Shown here: in pieces, positions 8,705 to 17,999 of the stretch
Numbering within the stretch: the first letter of the stretch is position 1
Layout: each line of letters starts with the position of its first letter
Source: Rhodohalobacter halophilus
GTDB lineage: Bacteria > Bacteroidota > Rhodothermia > Balneolales > Balneolaceae
Length of the DNA stretch: 64,000 nucleotides
Reading direction: 5' to 3'
Assembly (NCBI RefSeq): GCF_001715195.1
Contig: NZ_MDWE01000023.1
Coordinates: 1-64,000, forward strand
Position numbers and translations under genes: made by a program
Notes under the pieces: model-generated
The model's input: only the letters and a program-made list of their open reading frames with translations
Told to the model about the DNA's origin: nothing
Databases searched by the model: none

Positions 8705-9925
8705 ATGAAGAAATCAATACAACAAACTCTATCGATTTTTGCTGCTCTCTTGTTCGTTATCAGTTCAACAGCTGTAGCTCAACAATCTGACTACCAGATA
8801 CAGCAAGATTTCAGAGCAGATTACTCAGAACTTGTAAACCGGGTAGATAACGCTGTTTCTTCCGATGATCTGCAAGGGTTAAACGCAGATATTGATGCAC
8901 TTGAGGCAGACTACTCTGAATACTCTTCAATTATCAATGCGGCACTATATCCAGAAACATTTTCGCAGAGAATTGAAGATTTGAGAAACCGCTACACAGC
9001 TTCAGAGCAGAATATCACTGTAATTGAGGAGCTGAATGAGCGAATCCGTGGTTTGATGGACGAACTGGACGGCTTTAGAAATCAACTTTCTGACCTGGAT
9101 GAAGAACAGGCGAACCTAAAAGAGCAGCTCGACAGATCATCTGCCAATGAAAGAAGACAAGCAGCCCTGATTCGTCAATATCGCGAAAATCTGGAAACAC
9201 GGGATCAGTTTGTAACCGAGTTTCTCGAAAATCTGATGACGAAGTATCAGTCTATGGATGCTGCAACTCAGTCAGAAATTGCTGATGCGGCTGAGCGAAT
9301 GGAAGACAATCCAGTAGAAGTGCTGAAAACAATTATCGCCGAATACACCAATACAGCAAATCAAAGCTCTGATTTGGCTGCGGGTGACTATCTGGCCATG
9401 AGAGCTCAGCATGGATATTTTGCTGATGTGTGGGACAGAATTGGCGACCGTTTGACAAATACATTTACACCTGACTCTCCTGTTCAGGAACGCCAGGAAG
9501 TGTCTGATATGCTAGCTGCATGGCAGGCAAGTATAGACAACAAACTGTGGAATTCACTCTCAACTGCATTTAACCAGAATGGCATTGAGCTCGGGTCTTT
9601 CACAAGTGCAAGCACTTTCTTTGATGCACTTGGTATCTACGTGCGGGAGTCTTCACAGCAAGCTGTAGAATCAAACAGCGAAGAAGACTACGAAGTGTAT
9701 CGTAATTTTGCCAACTTCTGGAACTCAACTGTGAAAGGACAGTGGGGAGAACTGATGATACAGGGTAATGTACTCAGTACATCAGAAATGGCAGAAATTG
9801 ACGTAGAATTGGGAACCTGGGGGGAGAATGCTCCTGCAACATCTAACTTAATGTTTATCCTGTTCCTGGTAAGTTTAGCTGTAATTATCGGTCTTGTTGT
9901 TCTTCTTGTAACCAAGAAAAACTAA
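8705..9925 (+). CDS. Exported coiled-coil protein with C-terminal membrane anchor, unknown function
   Basis: The 406-residue product has a cleavable-looking signal peptide (ending near AVAQQ, about residue 26) and a long heptad-rich region at about 95-165. A helical domain follows, then one C-terminal membrane segment (about 383-402) with a short KKN tail on the cytoplasmic side. The bulk would therefore sit in the periplasm, anchored at its C-terminus. I do not recognise the family. It follows a small lipoprotein gene and is closed by a strong terminator, so the pair forms a two-gene unit. Confidence 0.75.
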   Translation: MKKSIQQTLSIFAALLFVISSTAVAQQSDYQIQQDFRADYSELVNRVDNAVSSDDLQGLNADIDALEADYSEYSSIINAALYPETFSQRIEDLRNRYTASEQNITVIEELNERIRGLMDELDGFRNQLSDLDEEQANLKEQLDRSSANERRQAALIRQYRENLETRDQFVTEFLENLMTKYQSMDAATQSEIADAAERMEDNPVEVLKTIIAEYTNTANQSSDLAAGDYLAMRAQHGYFADVWDRIGDRLTNTFTPDSPVQERQEVSDMLAAWQASIDNKLWNSLSTAFNQNGIELGSFTSASTFFDALGIYVRESSQQAVESNSEEDYEVYRNFANFWNSTVKGQWGELMIQGNVLSTSEMAEIDVELGTWGENAPATSNLMFILFLVSLAVIIGLVVLLVTKKN

Positions 9926-9950
9926 GTGACAGACAGATAATAAACTATTT

Positions 9951-9982
9951 AAAGCCGGCTCATTGATGAGTCGGCTTTTTTT
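9951..9982 (+). terminator. Intrinsic terminator
   Basis: AAGCCGGCTCA pairs with TGAGTCGGCTT (one G-T mismatch) around a TTGA-type loop and ends in seven T residues. It isolates the two-gene envelope unit from the trp leader. Confidence 0.88.
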
Positions 9983-10079
9983 ATGCAAATTTGTAATGAT
10001 CAGCTTAATCGAAAAGTTTTATCACATTTGTTCACAAATCTGTTGCATTTAAACAAACCAACCTATACTTTCTGCACGT

Positions 10080-10151
10080 ATGAAAAAGCATAACGTACAT
10101 ATCAATTGGTGGTGGCCCGCGCGAAATATTTCGGCAGTGGAATCACTATGA
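10080..10151 (+). CDS. trpL: trp operon leader peptide with WWW
   Basis: A 23-codon reading frame starts with ATG at 10080, contains three consecutive TGG codons at 10107-10115 and stops with TGA at 10149. It lies 73 bases upstream of trpE and immediately before a terminator hairpin. Three adjacent codons for the rarest amino acid at this position are the hallmark of a ribosome-sensed attenuator. Ribosomes short of charged tRNA-Trp would stall there. The residues after the tryptophans read PARNISAVESL. No good Shine-Dalgarno sequence precedes the ATG, which is common in this group. Confidence 0.9.
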   Translation: MKKHNVHINWWWPARNISAVESL

Positions 10152-10191
10152 TTTGATTACGTTTCAGAAAGAATTATTAAACCCGCTGCCG
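10122..10191 (+). promoter_or_regulatory. trp attenuator: pause hairpin and antiterminator
   Basis: Three competing structures can be drawn by eye. A 12-base palindrome (CGAAATATTTCG, 10122-10133) lies just after the Trp codons. The segment CGGCAGTGG (10132-10140) overlaps it and pairs over nine positions, one a G-T wobble, with CCGCTGCCG at 10183-10191. That second segment is also the left arm of the terminator at 10179-10213. Stalling at the Trp codons would block the first hairpin, free 10132-10140 and so prevent the terminator. This is the classic region 1:2, 2:3 and 3:4 logic; the folding energies were not computed. Confidence 0.85.
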
Positions 10192-10213
10192 TGTTACGGT
10201 TGCGGGTTTTTTT
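10179..10213 (+). terminator. trp attenuator terminator
   Basis: AAACCCGC pairs perfectly with GCGGGTTT, an inner CCG/CGG extends the stem, and seven T residues follow. It sits 12 bases before the trpE start and would stop transcription when charged tRNA-Trp is plentiful. Confidence 0.92.
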
Positions 10214-10224
10214 ATTTATAGCAT

Positions 10225-11685
10225 ATGGATTTCAATCAATTTTCAGAGTTAGCCAAGCAGTATACTGCCATTCCGGTCTACAGACGGATGATGGCCGATA
10301 TATTAACCCCGGTTTCACTTTTTCTATCAATTCGGGAAAAGGCGCACTACCCGTTTCTTTTTGAGTCTGTAGAGGGGGGAGAACATCTTGCCCGATACTC
10401 ATTTCTGGGCAGTAATCCATACCAGGTATTGACATTCGACGGTAACCGGGTTGAACTGCAGGTAAACGATGAAAAAACAGAACTTAAAGAGAACTATTTT
10501 TCAGCACTTGAACGGCTTACAACAGAGCACAGTGAGCCAAATTTGCCTGAATTACCCCGTTTGACAGGTGGTGCTGTGGGATTTTCATCCTATGACACCG
10601 TTCGAGAGGTTGAAAATCTTCCCCATGTTCCCAAACAAGATCTGGATGTACCGGAAGCGATCTGGGCTTTCTATGATGAAGTGTATGCATTTGATCATGT
10701 AAAGCAACAGGTCATCATCATGAAGACGGTTTTTGTAGATGAATCTACTGATCTTGAAAAAGCCTATTCAGAAGCAGAATCAGCCCTGGATATAATGGAG
10801 GATAAAGCTGTAGCTGTTCCATCCAAACCGGGCTCCTTTCAACTTGATACGTCATCATTGAGCAGCAATATCACGCAGACAAAATTCCATTCCGTCGTTA
10901 ACAGGGCAAAAGAGTACATCTACGAAGGGGATATTTTTCAGGTTGTCCTTTCCCAGCGGTTTGAAGTTCCGTTTGAAGGCGACAAATTCACTCTTTACAG
11001 AGCATTGAGGATGGTAAATCCATCTCCCTACCTGTTCTTTCTGGATTTTGATGAGTTTTCATTAGTAGGCTCATCACCGGAGGTATTGGTTCGAACAACG
11101 GGGAAAGAAGCACGGTTACTTCCAATTGCCGGAACCCGGCCGAGGGGAATAAATCATGAAGAAGATCTTGAGCTGGAAAAAGATCTGTTGAATGATCCGA
11201 AAGAGATTGCTGAACACATCATGCTGGTTGATTTGGGGCGAAATGATCTATCCCGGGTTTGTAAATCCGGAACTGTTAAGCTGGAAAGAAATATGGCCAT
11301 TGAGCGATTTTCACACGTGATGCATATTGTATCGGATGTAATCGGAGAACTTTCGGAAGATCAATCATCCGTGGATGCCCTGATGCAGTGTTTTCCTGCC
11401 GGCACCGTTAGCGGCGCACCGAAAATTCGTGCCATGGAAATAATTGATGAACTGGAGCCAACCAAACGTGGACCCTATGCCGGAGCTGTCGGTTATTTCG
11501 ATTTTTCCGGCAACATGGATACCTGCATTGCAATTCGTACCATGCTGGTAACCAATGGATCCGTTTTCATTCAGGCAGGTGCGGGGATCGTGGCAGACAG
11601 TGAACCGGATAAGGAGTTTGAAGAGACCAAAAATAAAGCCGGTGCGCTAATTGAAGCGCTAAACGTTGCACTGAATATCACTTAA
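10225..11685 (+). CDS. trpE: Anthranilate synthase component I
   Basis: TrpE converts chorismate to anthranilate using ammonia supplied by TrpG. The 486-residue protein has the N-terminal regulatory region, including 'FLFESVEGGEHLARYSFLG', which matches the LLES-type tryptophan feedback site. The chorismate-binding core carries 'IAGTRPRG', 'EHIMLVDLGRNDLSRVC', 'MQCFPAGTVSGAPKIRAMEII' and 'AGAGIVADSEP'. It is the first gene behind the attenuator. The glutaminase trpG is separate and follows trpS. Confidence 0.97.
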   Translation: MDFNQFSELAKQYTAIPVYRRMMADILTPVSLFLSIREKAHYPFLFESVEGGEHLARYSFLGSNPYQVLTFDGNRVELQVNDEKTELKENYFSALERLTTEHSEPNLPELPRLTGGAVGFSSYDTVREVENLPHVPKQDLDVPEAIWAFYDEVYAFDHVKQQVIIMKTVFVDESTDLEKAYSEAESALDIMEDKAVAVPSKPGSFQLDTSSLSSNITQTKFHSVVNRAKEYIYEGDIFQVVLSQRFEVPFEGDKFTLYRALRMVNPSPYLFFLDFDEFSLVGSSPEVLVRTTGKEARLLPIAGTRPRGINHEEDLELEKDLLNDPKEIAEHIMLVDLGRNDLSRVCKSGTVKLERNMAIERFSHVMHIVSDVIGELSEDQSSVDALMQCFPAGTVSGAPKIRAMEIIDELEPTKRGPYAGAVGYFDFSGNMDTCIAIRTMLVTNGSVFIQAGAGIVADSEPDKEFEETKNKAGALIEALNVALNIT

Positions 11686-11723
11686 TCTAAACGTAAAGAG
11701 ACTAAAAGAACGAAACGAATACG

Positions 11724-12719
11724 ATGACAAAAAAGAAAACGATTCTCTCCGGAATTCAACCATCAGGTAAACTGCATATCGGGAATTACTTTGGTGCGAT
11801 GAGACAGCACATCGCCATGCAGGAGGAGGGAGATTCCTTCTACTTTTTGGCCAATTATCACTCACTTACTTCTCTGAACGACGGACAACTTCTTGAGGAG
11901 TACACAAAAGATGTAGTGCTTGATTACCTGGCATTAGGGCTAGATCCCAATAAATGTACATTTTTTGCCCAGTCGGATGTTCCGCAAACTACCGAACTGG
12001 CATGGATTCTCGGATGCCTGACTCCGGTTTCCTTAATGGAGAAAGGAGTGGCGTACAAAGATAAAATCGCGAACGGATTGAACCCGAATATCGGTCTGTT
12101 TACCTATCCAATTCTACAAGCTGCGGATATTTTAATCTACCACTCTGATCTGGTTCCGGTCGGTGAAGATCAGAAACAGAACATTGAAATTGCACGTGAT
12201 CTGGCCGGAAAATTGAATCGGGCATATGACGAGGAACTGCTTAAGATTCCGGAAGAGTATATCGTAAAAAGTGTGGCAACAGTTCCGGGAATTGATGGAC
12301 GTAAGATGAGTAAATCGTACGACAATACGATTAATATCTTTGATGAAGGGAAATCACTTAAGAAGCGGGTGATGTCTATCGAAACGGACTCCACGGCTTT
12401 GGAAGAGCCCAAAAACCCCGATTCATGCAACGTATTTTCACTCATCAAACTATTTGCAGATGAAAATCGACAGCATGAAGTGGCTCAAAAATATAGGGCC
12501 GGCGGATACGGCTACGGTCACGCCAAAAAAGAGCTTCTTGGATTGATTCAGGACTATTTTGCCGATGCACGAGATCGCAGAAAAGAGTTGGAAAATGATA
12601 TGGATTATGTTCACGATGTACTCAGGGAAGGCGGTAAAAAAGCGCGTGAACGTGCTGAAGAGGTCATGGAACCGATTCGGTCCGTTACAGGTTTGTTCAG
12701 AAGCTTTAACTACGAATGA
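11724..12719 (+). CDS. trpS: Tryptophanyl-tRNA synthetase
   Basis: TrpS charges tRNA-Trp with tryptophan. The 331-residue class I synthetase has the HIGH-like 'GKLHIGNYFGAM' near residue 16, 'DLVPVGEDQKQNIE' and the KMSKS loop 'RKMSKSYDN'. It lies between trpE and trpG, 38 bases after the first and 10 before the second. It should therefore be expressed from the same attenuated transcript as the biosynthetic genes. trpS is normally unlinked to trp operons, so the placement is unusual and makes a direct feedback loop through tRNA-Trp charging. Confidence 0.96.
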   Translation: MTKKKTILSGIQPSGKLHIGNYFGAMRQHIAMQEEGDSFYFLANYHSLTSLNDGQLLEEYTKDVVLDYLALGLDPNKCTFFAQSDVPQTTELAWILGCLTPVSLMEKGVAYKDKIANGLNPNIGLFTYPILQAADILIYHSDLVPVGEDQKQNIEIARDLAGKLNRAYDEELLKIPEEYIVKSVATVPGIDGRKMSKSYDNTINIFDEGKSLKKRVMSIETDSTALEEPKNPDSCNVFSLIKLFADENRQHEVAQKYRAGGYGYGHAKKELLGLIQDYFADARDRRKELENDMDYVHDVLREGGKKARERAEEVMEPIRSVTGLFRSFNYE

Positions 12720-12729
12720 TTACTGAGCA

Positions 12730-13296
12730 ATGATACTAATTATCGACAATTACGACTCTTTTACTTACAACCTGGTCCACATTGTGGCTTCGGCTACTGA
12801 CAACTACAAAGTGGTTCGGAATGATGTAATGAGTGTAGAGGAGATTAAATGCCTGAACCCAAGTAAAATATTGATTTCCCCCGGACCCGGTCGACCGGAA
12901 AATGCAGGTGTTACAGAACAGGTGATACGGATTTTAGGGAAAGAGATTCCGATTCTGGGAGTTTGTCTGGGACATCAGGCAATCGGTAATGTATTTGGCG
13001 CAAAGGTTGTACACGCACCCAGCTTGATGCACGGTAAAACCTCACAAATACATCACGACGGCAAAACCGTTTTTGATAAAGTAGATGATGCATTTACTGC
13101 AACCCGATACCACTCACTTGCACTGGATTCAACCACCATACCGGATGTACTGGAAGTGAGTGCACGGACAGATGATGAAGTCATCATGGGGGTGAGGCAT
13201 AAAGAGTATCCAATTGAAGGTATCCAATTCCATCCGGAAAGTATCTTAACAACGGAAGGACCGAAAATTGTAAAGAACTGGATCCGTCAGAACTAA
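12730..13296 (+). CDS. trpG: Anthranilate synthase glutamine amidotransferase
   Basis: TrpG hydrolyses glutamine and passes ammonia to TrpE. The 188-residue class I amidotransferase has 'IIDNYDSFTYNLV' at the N-terminus, 'SPGPGRPENAG', the nucleophile elbow 'LGVCLGHQAIG' and the catalytic 'IQFHPESILT' His-Glu pair. In many bacteria the same subunit also serves para-aminobenzoate synthase; no pabB is present in this window. The start is 10 bases after trpS. Confidence 0.95.
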   Translation: MILIIDNYDSFTYNLVHIVASATDNYKVVRNDVMSVEEIKCLNPSKILISPGPGRPENAGVTEQVIRILGKEIPILGVCLGHQAIGNVFGAKVVHAPSLMHGKTSQIHHDGKTVFDKVDDAFTATRYHSLALDSTTIPDVLEVSARTDDEVIMGVRHKEYPIEGIQFHPESILTTEGPKIVKNWIRQN

Positions 13297-13325
13297 GTAT
13301 TGAATCATATAAACGGTAAAATATT

Positions 13326-14363
13326 TTGAGCAAAGAGTTTACATACTATTTAGAGAAAATTTCTATCAGTGAAAACCTGGAGACAGATGAGGCATCTTCT
13401 GCCTTGAACCTGATACTGAAAGGTGAAGTATCTGACGCCGAAATTGCCGCGTTTTTGATGGGCATGCGGAGTAAAGGAGAGACGGTGGGTGAATTAACCG
13501 CTTTTGTAGAAGTGATGCGAAAGGAGTCTGTCCCGGTTGAAGTAAACAGCGATGGAGCCGTTGATCTTTGTGGAACGGGAGGCGACAAATCCGGAACATT
13601 TAATATTTCAACAGCAGCCATGTTTGTTGTTGCAGGAGCGGGTGTGCCGGTCTTAAAGCATGGAAATCGAAGTGTTTCGAGCAAGAGTGGCAGTTATGAT
13701 GTACTTGAGGAGCTAGGAGCTGTACCCAATTTGCAAAAAGCGGGCGTGGAAAAGATGTTTGATGAAACCGGAATGGCCTTTATGTTTGCTCCCAATTTTC
13801 ATCCTGCCATGAAATACGTGATGCCGGCAAGAAGGTCACTGAAAATGAGAACATTCTTCAATATGCTGGGGCCGCTTTTAAACCCTGCAGATGTTAAAAG
13901 CCAGGTAATCGGCGCATTTAGCCGCGAAGCTGCATCTATGATGGCTCAAATACTCGCAAATCTCGATACTGAACGCGCCTACACCCTGAACGCTCATGAT
14001 GGGCTGGATGAAGTCTCTCTGACAAGCCAGAGCGAAATTTTTGAACTTCAATCAAACCTCACCAACGGTTCCGTAACATTTGATCCTGAATCGTTGAATT
14101 ATCAAAAGGAGAGTATGGAATCTCTTATGGGGGGCGATGCTAAAAAGAATGCTTCAATCATCAAGAACATTATGGATGGCGAAGCAACCCGGGCACAGCA
14201 GAATATCGTAACGCTGAATGCGGCATTTGCCATACATGCTGCCGGAGCATCAGATTCACTTCAAGATGCCAATCAAAAAGCGATAAAGAGCATTGAGACG
14301 GGCGAGGCGAGTCGAAAACTGGATGAATTTATTACTGTATCTCAAAAATTATCTCAAATCTGA
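13326..14363 (+). CDS. trpD: Anthranilate phosphoribosyltransferase
   Basis: TrpD joins anthranilate to PRPP. The 345-residue protein shows the glycine-rich 'DLCGTGGDKSGTFNIST' PRPP site, 'KHGNRSVSSKSGSYDVLEELG' and 'NMLGPLLNPA'. The start is TTG at 13326: the next in-frame ATG would remove the helical N-terminal domain that the family needs. The stop overlaps the trpC start as TGATG, which suggests translational coupling. Confidence 0.95.
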   Translation: MSKEFTYYLEKISISENLETDEASSALNLILKGEVSDAEIAAFLMGMRSKGETVGELTAFVEVMRKESVPVEVNSDGAVDLCGTGGDKSGTFNISTAAMFVVAGAGVPVLKHGNRSVSSKSGSYDVLEELGAVPNLQKAGVEKMFDETGMAFMFAPNFHPAMKYVMPARRSLKMRTFFNMLGPLLNPADVKSQVIGAFSREAASMMAQILANLDTERAYTLNAHDGLDEVSLTSQSEIFELQSNLTNGSVTFDPESLNYQKESMESLMGGDAKKNASIIKNIMDGEATRAQQNIVTLNAAFAIHAAGASDSLQDANQKAIKSIETGEASRKLDEFITVSQKLSQI

Positions 14364-15157
14364 TGGTATCCATTCTGAATCGAATCACTGAACAGACTTT
14401 AGAGGATCTCAAGAAAAAGAGACGCAGGGTATCAATGCGCGATTTTGAAAGTTTTCCACGGTTTGAAAAACCACGGAAGCTGATGAGTGATGCACTTTCT
14501 GACAGTGAGTCTGTATCGATCATTGCTGAAGTGAAAAAAGCTTCTCCCTCAAAAGGAGTGATACGAGACGATTTTGATCCTGAGAAAATTGCAGATCGGT
14601 ACATCGAATCAGGGGCATCGGCTATCTCTGTACTTACAGATGAACCCTTTTTTCAGGGATCTCTTGACTACCTGGAGAAAATCTCTGATTTGAGTCCCAT
14701 ACCTGTATTAAGAAAGGATTTTATTTTAGACCCGTATCAGATAAAAGAGGCGAGAGCGAGTGGTGCAGATGCCATACTTTTAATCGCAACGATCTATGAA
14801 GGCAATCAACTTTCCGAGTTATTGGCTGCAACCAAAGAATTTGGTTTACAGGCGTTGGTTGAGTGTTATCATGAAGAAGAAGTTGAGTCCATGAATTGGG
14901 ATCAGATTGAGATTCTGGGCGTGAATAACCGTAACTTAAACACGTTTGAAGTGGATCTTCATCGAGGTATTGAGCTACTGAATCGGGCACCGGAAAACAT
15001 TATAAAAGTTTCGGAAAGCGGCATTCACAAACGAGAAGATATTTCCCATTTGAAGAAAAAAGGCATACATGCTGCTCTGATCGGTGAACATTTAATGAAA
15101 CAGCACGATCCGGGTAAAGCATTGAAAGAACTCCTGAACAAAGAACAGAAATTTTAG
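14363..15157 (+). CDS. trpC: Indole-3-glycerol phosphate synthase
   Basis: TrpC closes the indole ring to give indole-3-glycerol phosphate. The 264-residue TIM barrel shows 'IIAEVKKASPSKG' (catalytic Lys), 'SVLTDEPFFQGSLDYL', 'PVLRKDFILD', 'GVNNRNLNTFEVDL' and 'VSESGI'. The ATG shares one base with the trpD stop. TrpF is a separate gene 15 bases downstream rather than a C-terminal domain. Confidence 0.95.
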   Translation: MVSILNRITEQTLEDLKKKRRRVSMRDFESFPRFEKPRKLMSDALSDSESVSIIAEVKKASPSKGVIRDDFDPEKIADRYIESGASAISVLTDEPFFQGSLDYLEKISDLSPIPVLRKDFILDPYQIKEARASGADAILLIATIYEGNQLSELLAATKEFGLQALVECYHEEEVESMNWDQIEILGVNNRNLNTFEVDLHRGIELLNRAPENIIKVSESGIHKREDISHLKKKGIHAALIGEHLMKQHDPGKALKELLNKEQKF

Positions 15158-15172
15158 AAAACAAATCAGTTC

Positions 15173-15838
15173 ATGTTTGCAGAACCAGAAAACAGAACAA
15201 AAGTAAAAATTTGCGGATTAACCACGTTAGAGGATGCACGATTTGTGTCAGGTGCGCTGGCAGATTTTCTTGGTTTTATTTTTTATCCGGAGAGCCCGCG
15301 CTATGTTGACCCTGCAAAAGCAGGTGCTATTATTAACTGGCTTGAAGGGCCGGGGAAAGTTGGTGTTTTTGTAAATCAGCCGCTCGATGATGTGAACAGT
15401 ATCGCTAAACAGACCGGAGTGGACTATGTGCAGCTTCACGGTAATGAGTCGCCCGACTACTGCAGCTTAGTTGAAAAACCGGTTATAAAAGCATTTCATA
15501 TAGACGAAGATACAGATCCGGCGGATCTTGAGAACTCCATCGAGTCATATTTGAATGAGATTGAGTTCATTCTATTTGATACCAAAAGTGAAACAGAGTG
15601 GGGCGGGACGGGCAAATCTTTTGATTGGAAAATATTGGAGAATATCACTCACGATAAACCATTTTTCCTTTCCGGAGGGTTAAAGACGGAGAATGTTCGT
15701 AAAGCCATTGATGCTGTTCAGCCTTACGCCGTGGATCTCTCAAGCAGTCTCGAGGATTCTCCCGGTTTAAAAGATTTTGATAAGATTGAACGCTTCTTTG
15801 ATGAAATGCGTGAGATTTGGGAGGAGCAGGAACTTTAA
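15173..15838 (+). CDS. trpF: Phosphoribosylanthranilate isomerase
   Basis: TrpF performs the Amadori rearrangement before TrpC. The 221-residue TIM-barrel protein has 'KVKICGLTTLEDA' with the catalytic Cys near the N-terminus, 'DYVQLHGNE', 'FDTKSETEWGGTGKSFDW' with the conserved Asp, and 'FFLSGGLKTENV' plus 'VDLSSSLE' for phosphate binding. The DLSS reading replaces the more common DVSS. An 85-base gap to trpB is the longest inside the operon. No clear terminator is visible there, so read-through is expected. Confidence 0.93.
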   Translation: MFAEPENRTKVKICGLTTLEDARFVSGALADFLGFIFYPESPRYVDPAKAGAIINWLEGPGKVGVFVNQPLDDVNSIAKQTGVDYVQLHGNESPDYCSLVEKPVIKAFHIDEDTDPADLENSIESYLNEIEFILFDTKSETEWGGTGKSFDWKILENITHDKPFFLSGGLKTENVRKAIDAVQPYAVDLSSSLEDSPGLKDFDKIERFFDEMREIWEEQEL

Positions 15839-15923
15839 AGCATCATGTTTGGGATTGTTGACAAACCGATTGATGGATCCCGCTGCTAATTATTGACTTT
15901 ATAAGAATTGACAGGCTAAGATT

Positions 15924-17111
15924 ATGAAATACACAGCCCCAACAAAAGAAGGATATTTTGGGAAGTTTGGCGGTAAGTTTGTTCCGGAAATTTTAATTCC
16001 TGCCCTTGAGGAATTAGAAGCTGCCTATGAAGAAACTCTGGACGACCCGGTTTTTCAAAAGGAGTATCACGATTTACTACGCGAATATGTTGGAAGACCG
16101 ACAAAATTGACCTATGCGAACCGGTTGACAGATCACTATGGAAAAGCAAAAATTTATTTTAAACGTGAGGATTTGTGTCATACCGGAGCTCATAAAATCA
16201 ACAACGCAATTGGGCAGCTTCTTTTGGCAAGAAAAATGGGTAAATCCAGAATTATTGCCGAAACCGGAGCCGGGCAACACGGAGTAGCGACGGCAACTGC
16301 TTGTGCAAAGTTCGGCTTTGACTGTGTTATATACATGGGTGCTGAGGATATGGAGCGCCAAAAATTGAATGTTGAACGAATGAGGCTTCTGGGCGCTGAA
16401 GTTCGCGGTGTACACAGCGGATCGAAAACCTTGAAGGATGCCACAAATGAAGCGATCCGGGATTGGGTGACTAATGTGGAAAATACATTTTATATCATCG
16501 GATCTGTTGTGGGTCCGCATCCCTATCCAATGATGACCCGAAATTTTCATCGCGTGATTGGGGAGGAGACCGGTGAACAGATACGAAAATCAGAAGGGAG
16601 AGACCCTGATTATCTGATTGCCTGCGTTGGCGGTGGAAGTAATGCCATAGGTTTTTTCTATCCATTTATCGAAAATGACATGGTAAAAATGATCGGTGTT
16701 GAAGCGGCGGGGCTTGGAGCAGATACCGATCAAACAGCCGCTACCATCACAAAAGGTGTTCCGGGAGTTTTACACGGTTCACTAAGCTATTTGCTGCAAA
16801 GTGAAGAAGGGCAGATTCAGCTGGCTCACTCCGTAAGTGCCGGTCTCGACTACCCAGGTATTGGCCCGGAACATGCTCATCTCCACGACTCAAAACGTGT
16901 GCATTACTACGGTGTGACGGATGAGGAGGCAATGAATGCGGTAAAATTGGTTTCAGAAAAGGAGGGGATCATTCCGGCAATTGAAACAGCACATGCTCTG
17001 GCTTTTCTTGAAAAGTTGATGCCAACGACTCAAAAAGATGAAATTGTAGCTGTTAACTTTTCAGGGAGAGGCGATAAAGACATGAAAACCATTTCAGACT
17101 GGTTTGCCTGA
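15924..17111 (+). CDS. trpB: Tryptophan synthase beta chain
   Basis: TrpB condenses indole with serine on pyridoxal phosphate. The 395-residue protein has '[13 protein letters not shown]' at its start, '[11 protein letters not shown]' with the PLP lysine (Lys88 region), '[11 protein letters not shown]', '[10 protein letters not shown]' and '[16 protein letters not shown]'. This is the TrpB1 type that pairs with TrpA, whose gene follows 46 bases later. Confidence 0.97.
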   Translation: MKYTAPTKEGYFGKFGGKFVPEILIPALEELEAAYEETLDDPVFQKEYHDLLREYVGRPTKLTYANRLTDHYGKAKIYFKREDLCHTGAHKINNAIGQLLLARKMGKSRIIAETGAGQHGVATATACAKFGFDCVIYMGAEDMERQKLNVERMRLLGAEVRGVHSGSKTLKDATNEAIRDWVTNVENTFYIIGSVVGPHPYPMMTRNFHRVIGEETGEQIRKSEGRDPDYLIACVGGGSNAIGFFYPFIENDMVKMIGVEAAGLGADTDQTAATITKGVPGVLHGSLSYLLQSEEGQIQLAHSVSAGLDYPGIGPEHAHLHDSKRVHYYGVTDEEAMNAVKLVSEKEGIIPAIETAHALAFLEKLMPTTQKDEIVAVNFSGRGDKDMKTISDWFA

Positions 17112-17157
17112 ACCATGCCTTACTTTTATCAAGAATTGATACGCAAAAATTTAGAAA

Positions 17158-17970
17158 ATGAACAATCATAACGGACGAATTACATCTCTCTTTACAAATA
17201 GAGACAAGCACGATAAGGTGATGTCTCTCTTTATAACGGCAGGATATCCAAATCTTGAAGATACGGTTGATCTTGTATTGGGATTCGAAGCAAATGGGGC
17301 TGAACTCATTGAGTTGGGGATGCCATTCAGTGATCCCCTGGCTGACGGCCCGACCATTCAGGAGGCCAGCAATGTGTCAATTCAGAACGGTATCACCATC
17401 CCGAAAATATTTGATATGGTTAAACAGATACGGGAAAAGTCTGAAATCCCGATCATCTTAATGGGGTATATCAATCCGGTGTTAAAGTATGGAGTGAAAA
17501 AGTTTTGTGAAGAGGCTTCAAAATGTGGCGTGGATGGGTTGATTATCCCGGATGCACCGCTTGAGGAGTCTGCGATATTATCTAAAGCTGCATCCAATAA
17601 TAACCTGAACATGATCTACCTGGTTGCCCCAAACTCTACCGATGAACGAATGCGGAGAGTGGATGAAGAGAGCAGCGGTTTTGTTTACTGTGTATCTGTT
17701 ACAGGAGTAACTGGAGCCCGTGAGGGGAATGAAGTAGCTGATTCTGTATCGATGTTTATTGACCGGGTCAATAAAAATGTGACTCAAAATCCGAAACTGG
17801 TCGGTTTTGGAATTAAAAATCACCAAGATGCGCAAGTAATTTCTAAAAAACTGGATGGGTTTATCGTGGGCAGTGCCTTAATCGATACTATTAAATCCAA
17901 CTATCCCAATAACGGCTGGCAAGAAAACGTTTTTCAATTTGTTAAAGAATTGAAATATGGGAATATTTGA
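17158..17970 (+). CDS. trpA: Tryptophan synthase alpha chain
   Basis: TrpA releases indole from indole-3-glycerol phosphate and channels it to TrpB. The 270-residue TIM barrel shows 'LIELGMPFSDPLADGPTIQEA' (catalytic Glu), 'GVDGLIIPDAPLEE' (catalytic Asp) and 'GFGIKNHQDA'. It is the last gene of the trp operon. The lipoprotein gene that follows starts 29 bases later without an obvious terminator, so some read-through is possible. Confidence 0.96.
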   Translation: MNNHNGRITSLFTNRDKHDKVMSLFITAGYPNLEDTVDLVLGFEANGAELIELGMPFSDPLADGPTIQEASNVSIQNGITIPKIFDMVKQIREKSEIPIILMGYINPVLKYGVKKFCEEASKCGVDGLIIPDAPLEESAILSKAASNNNLNMIYLVAPNSTDERMRRVDEESSGFVYCVSVTGVTGAREGNEVADSVSMFIDRVNKNVTQNPKLVGFGIKNHQDAQVISKKLDGFIVGSALIDTIKSNYPNNGWQENVFQFVKELKYGNI

Positions 17971-17999
17971 GCCTACAAATCAAGCATACTTAAAAAGTT

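Noticed and set aside
15839-15923. Internal terminator or promoter between trpF and trpB
   Set aside because: No stable hairpin with a T run and no convincing promoter boxes were found.
16077-16550. 157-codon frame on the minus strand within trpB
   Set aside because: It is antisense to an unmistakable trpB and its product has no family likeness.
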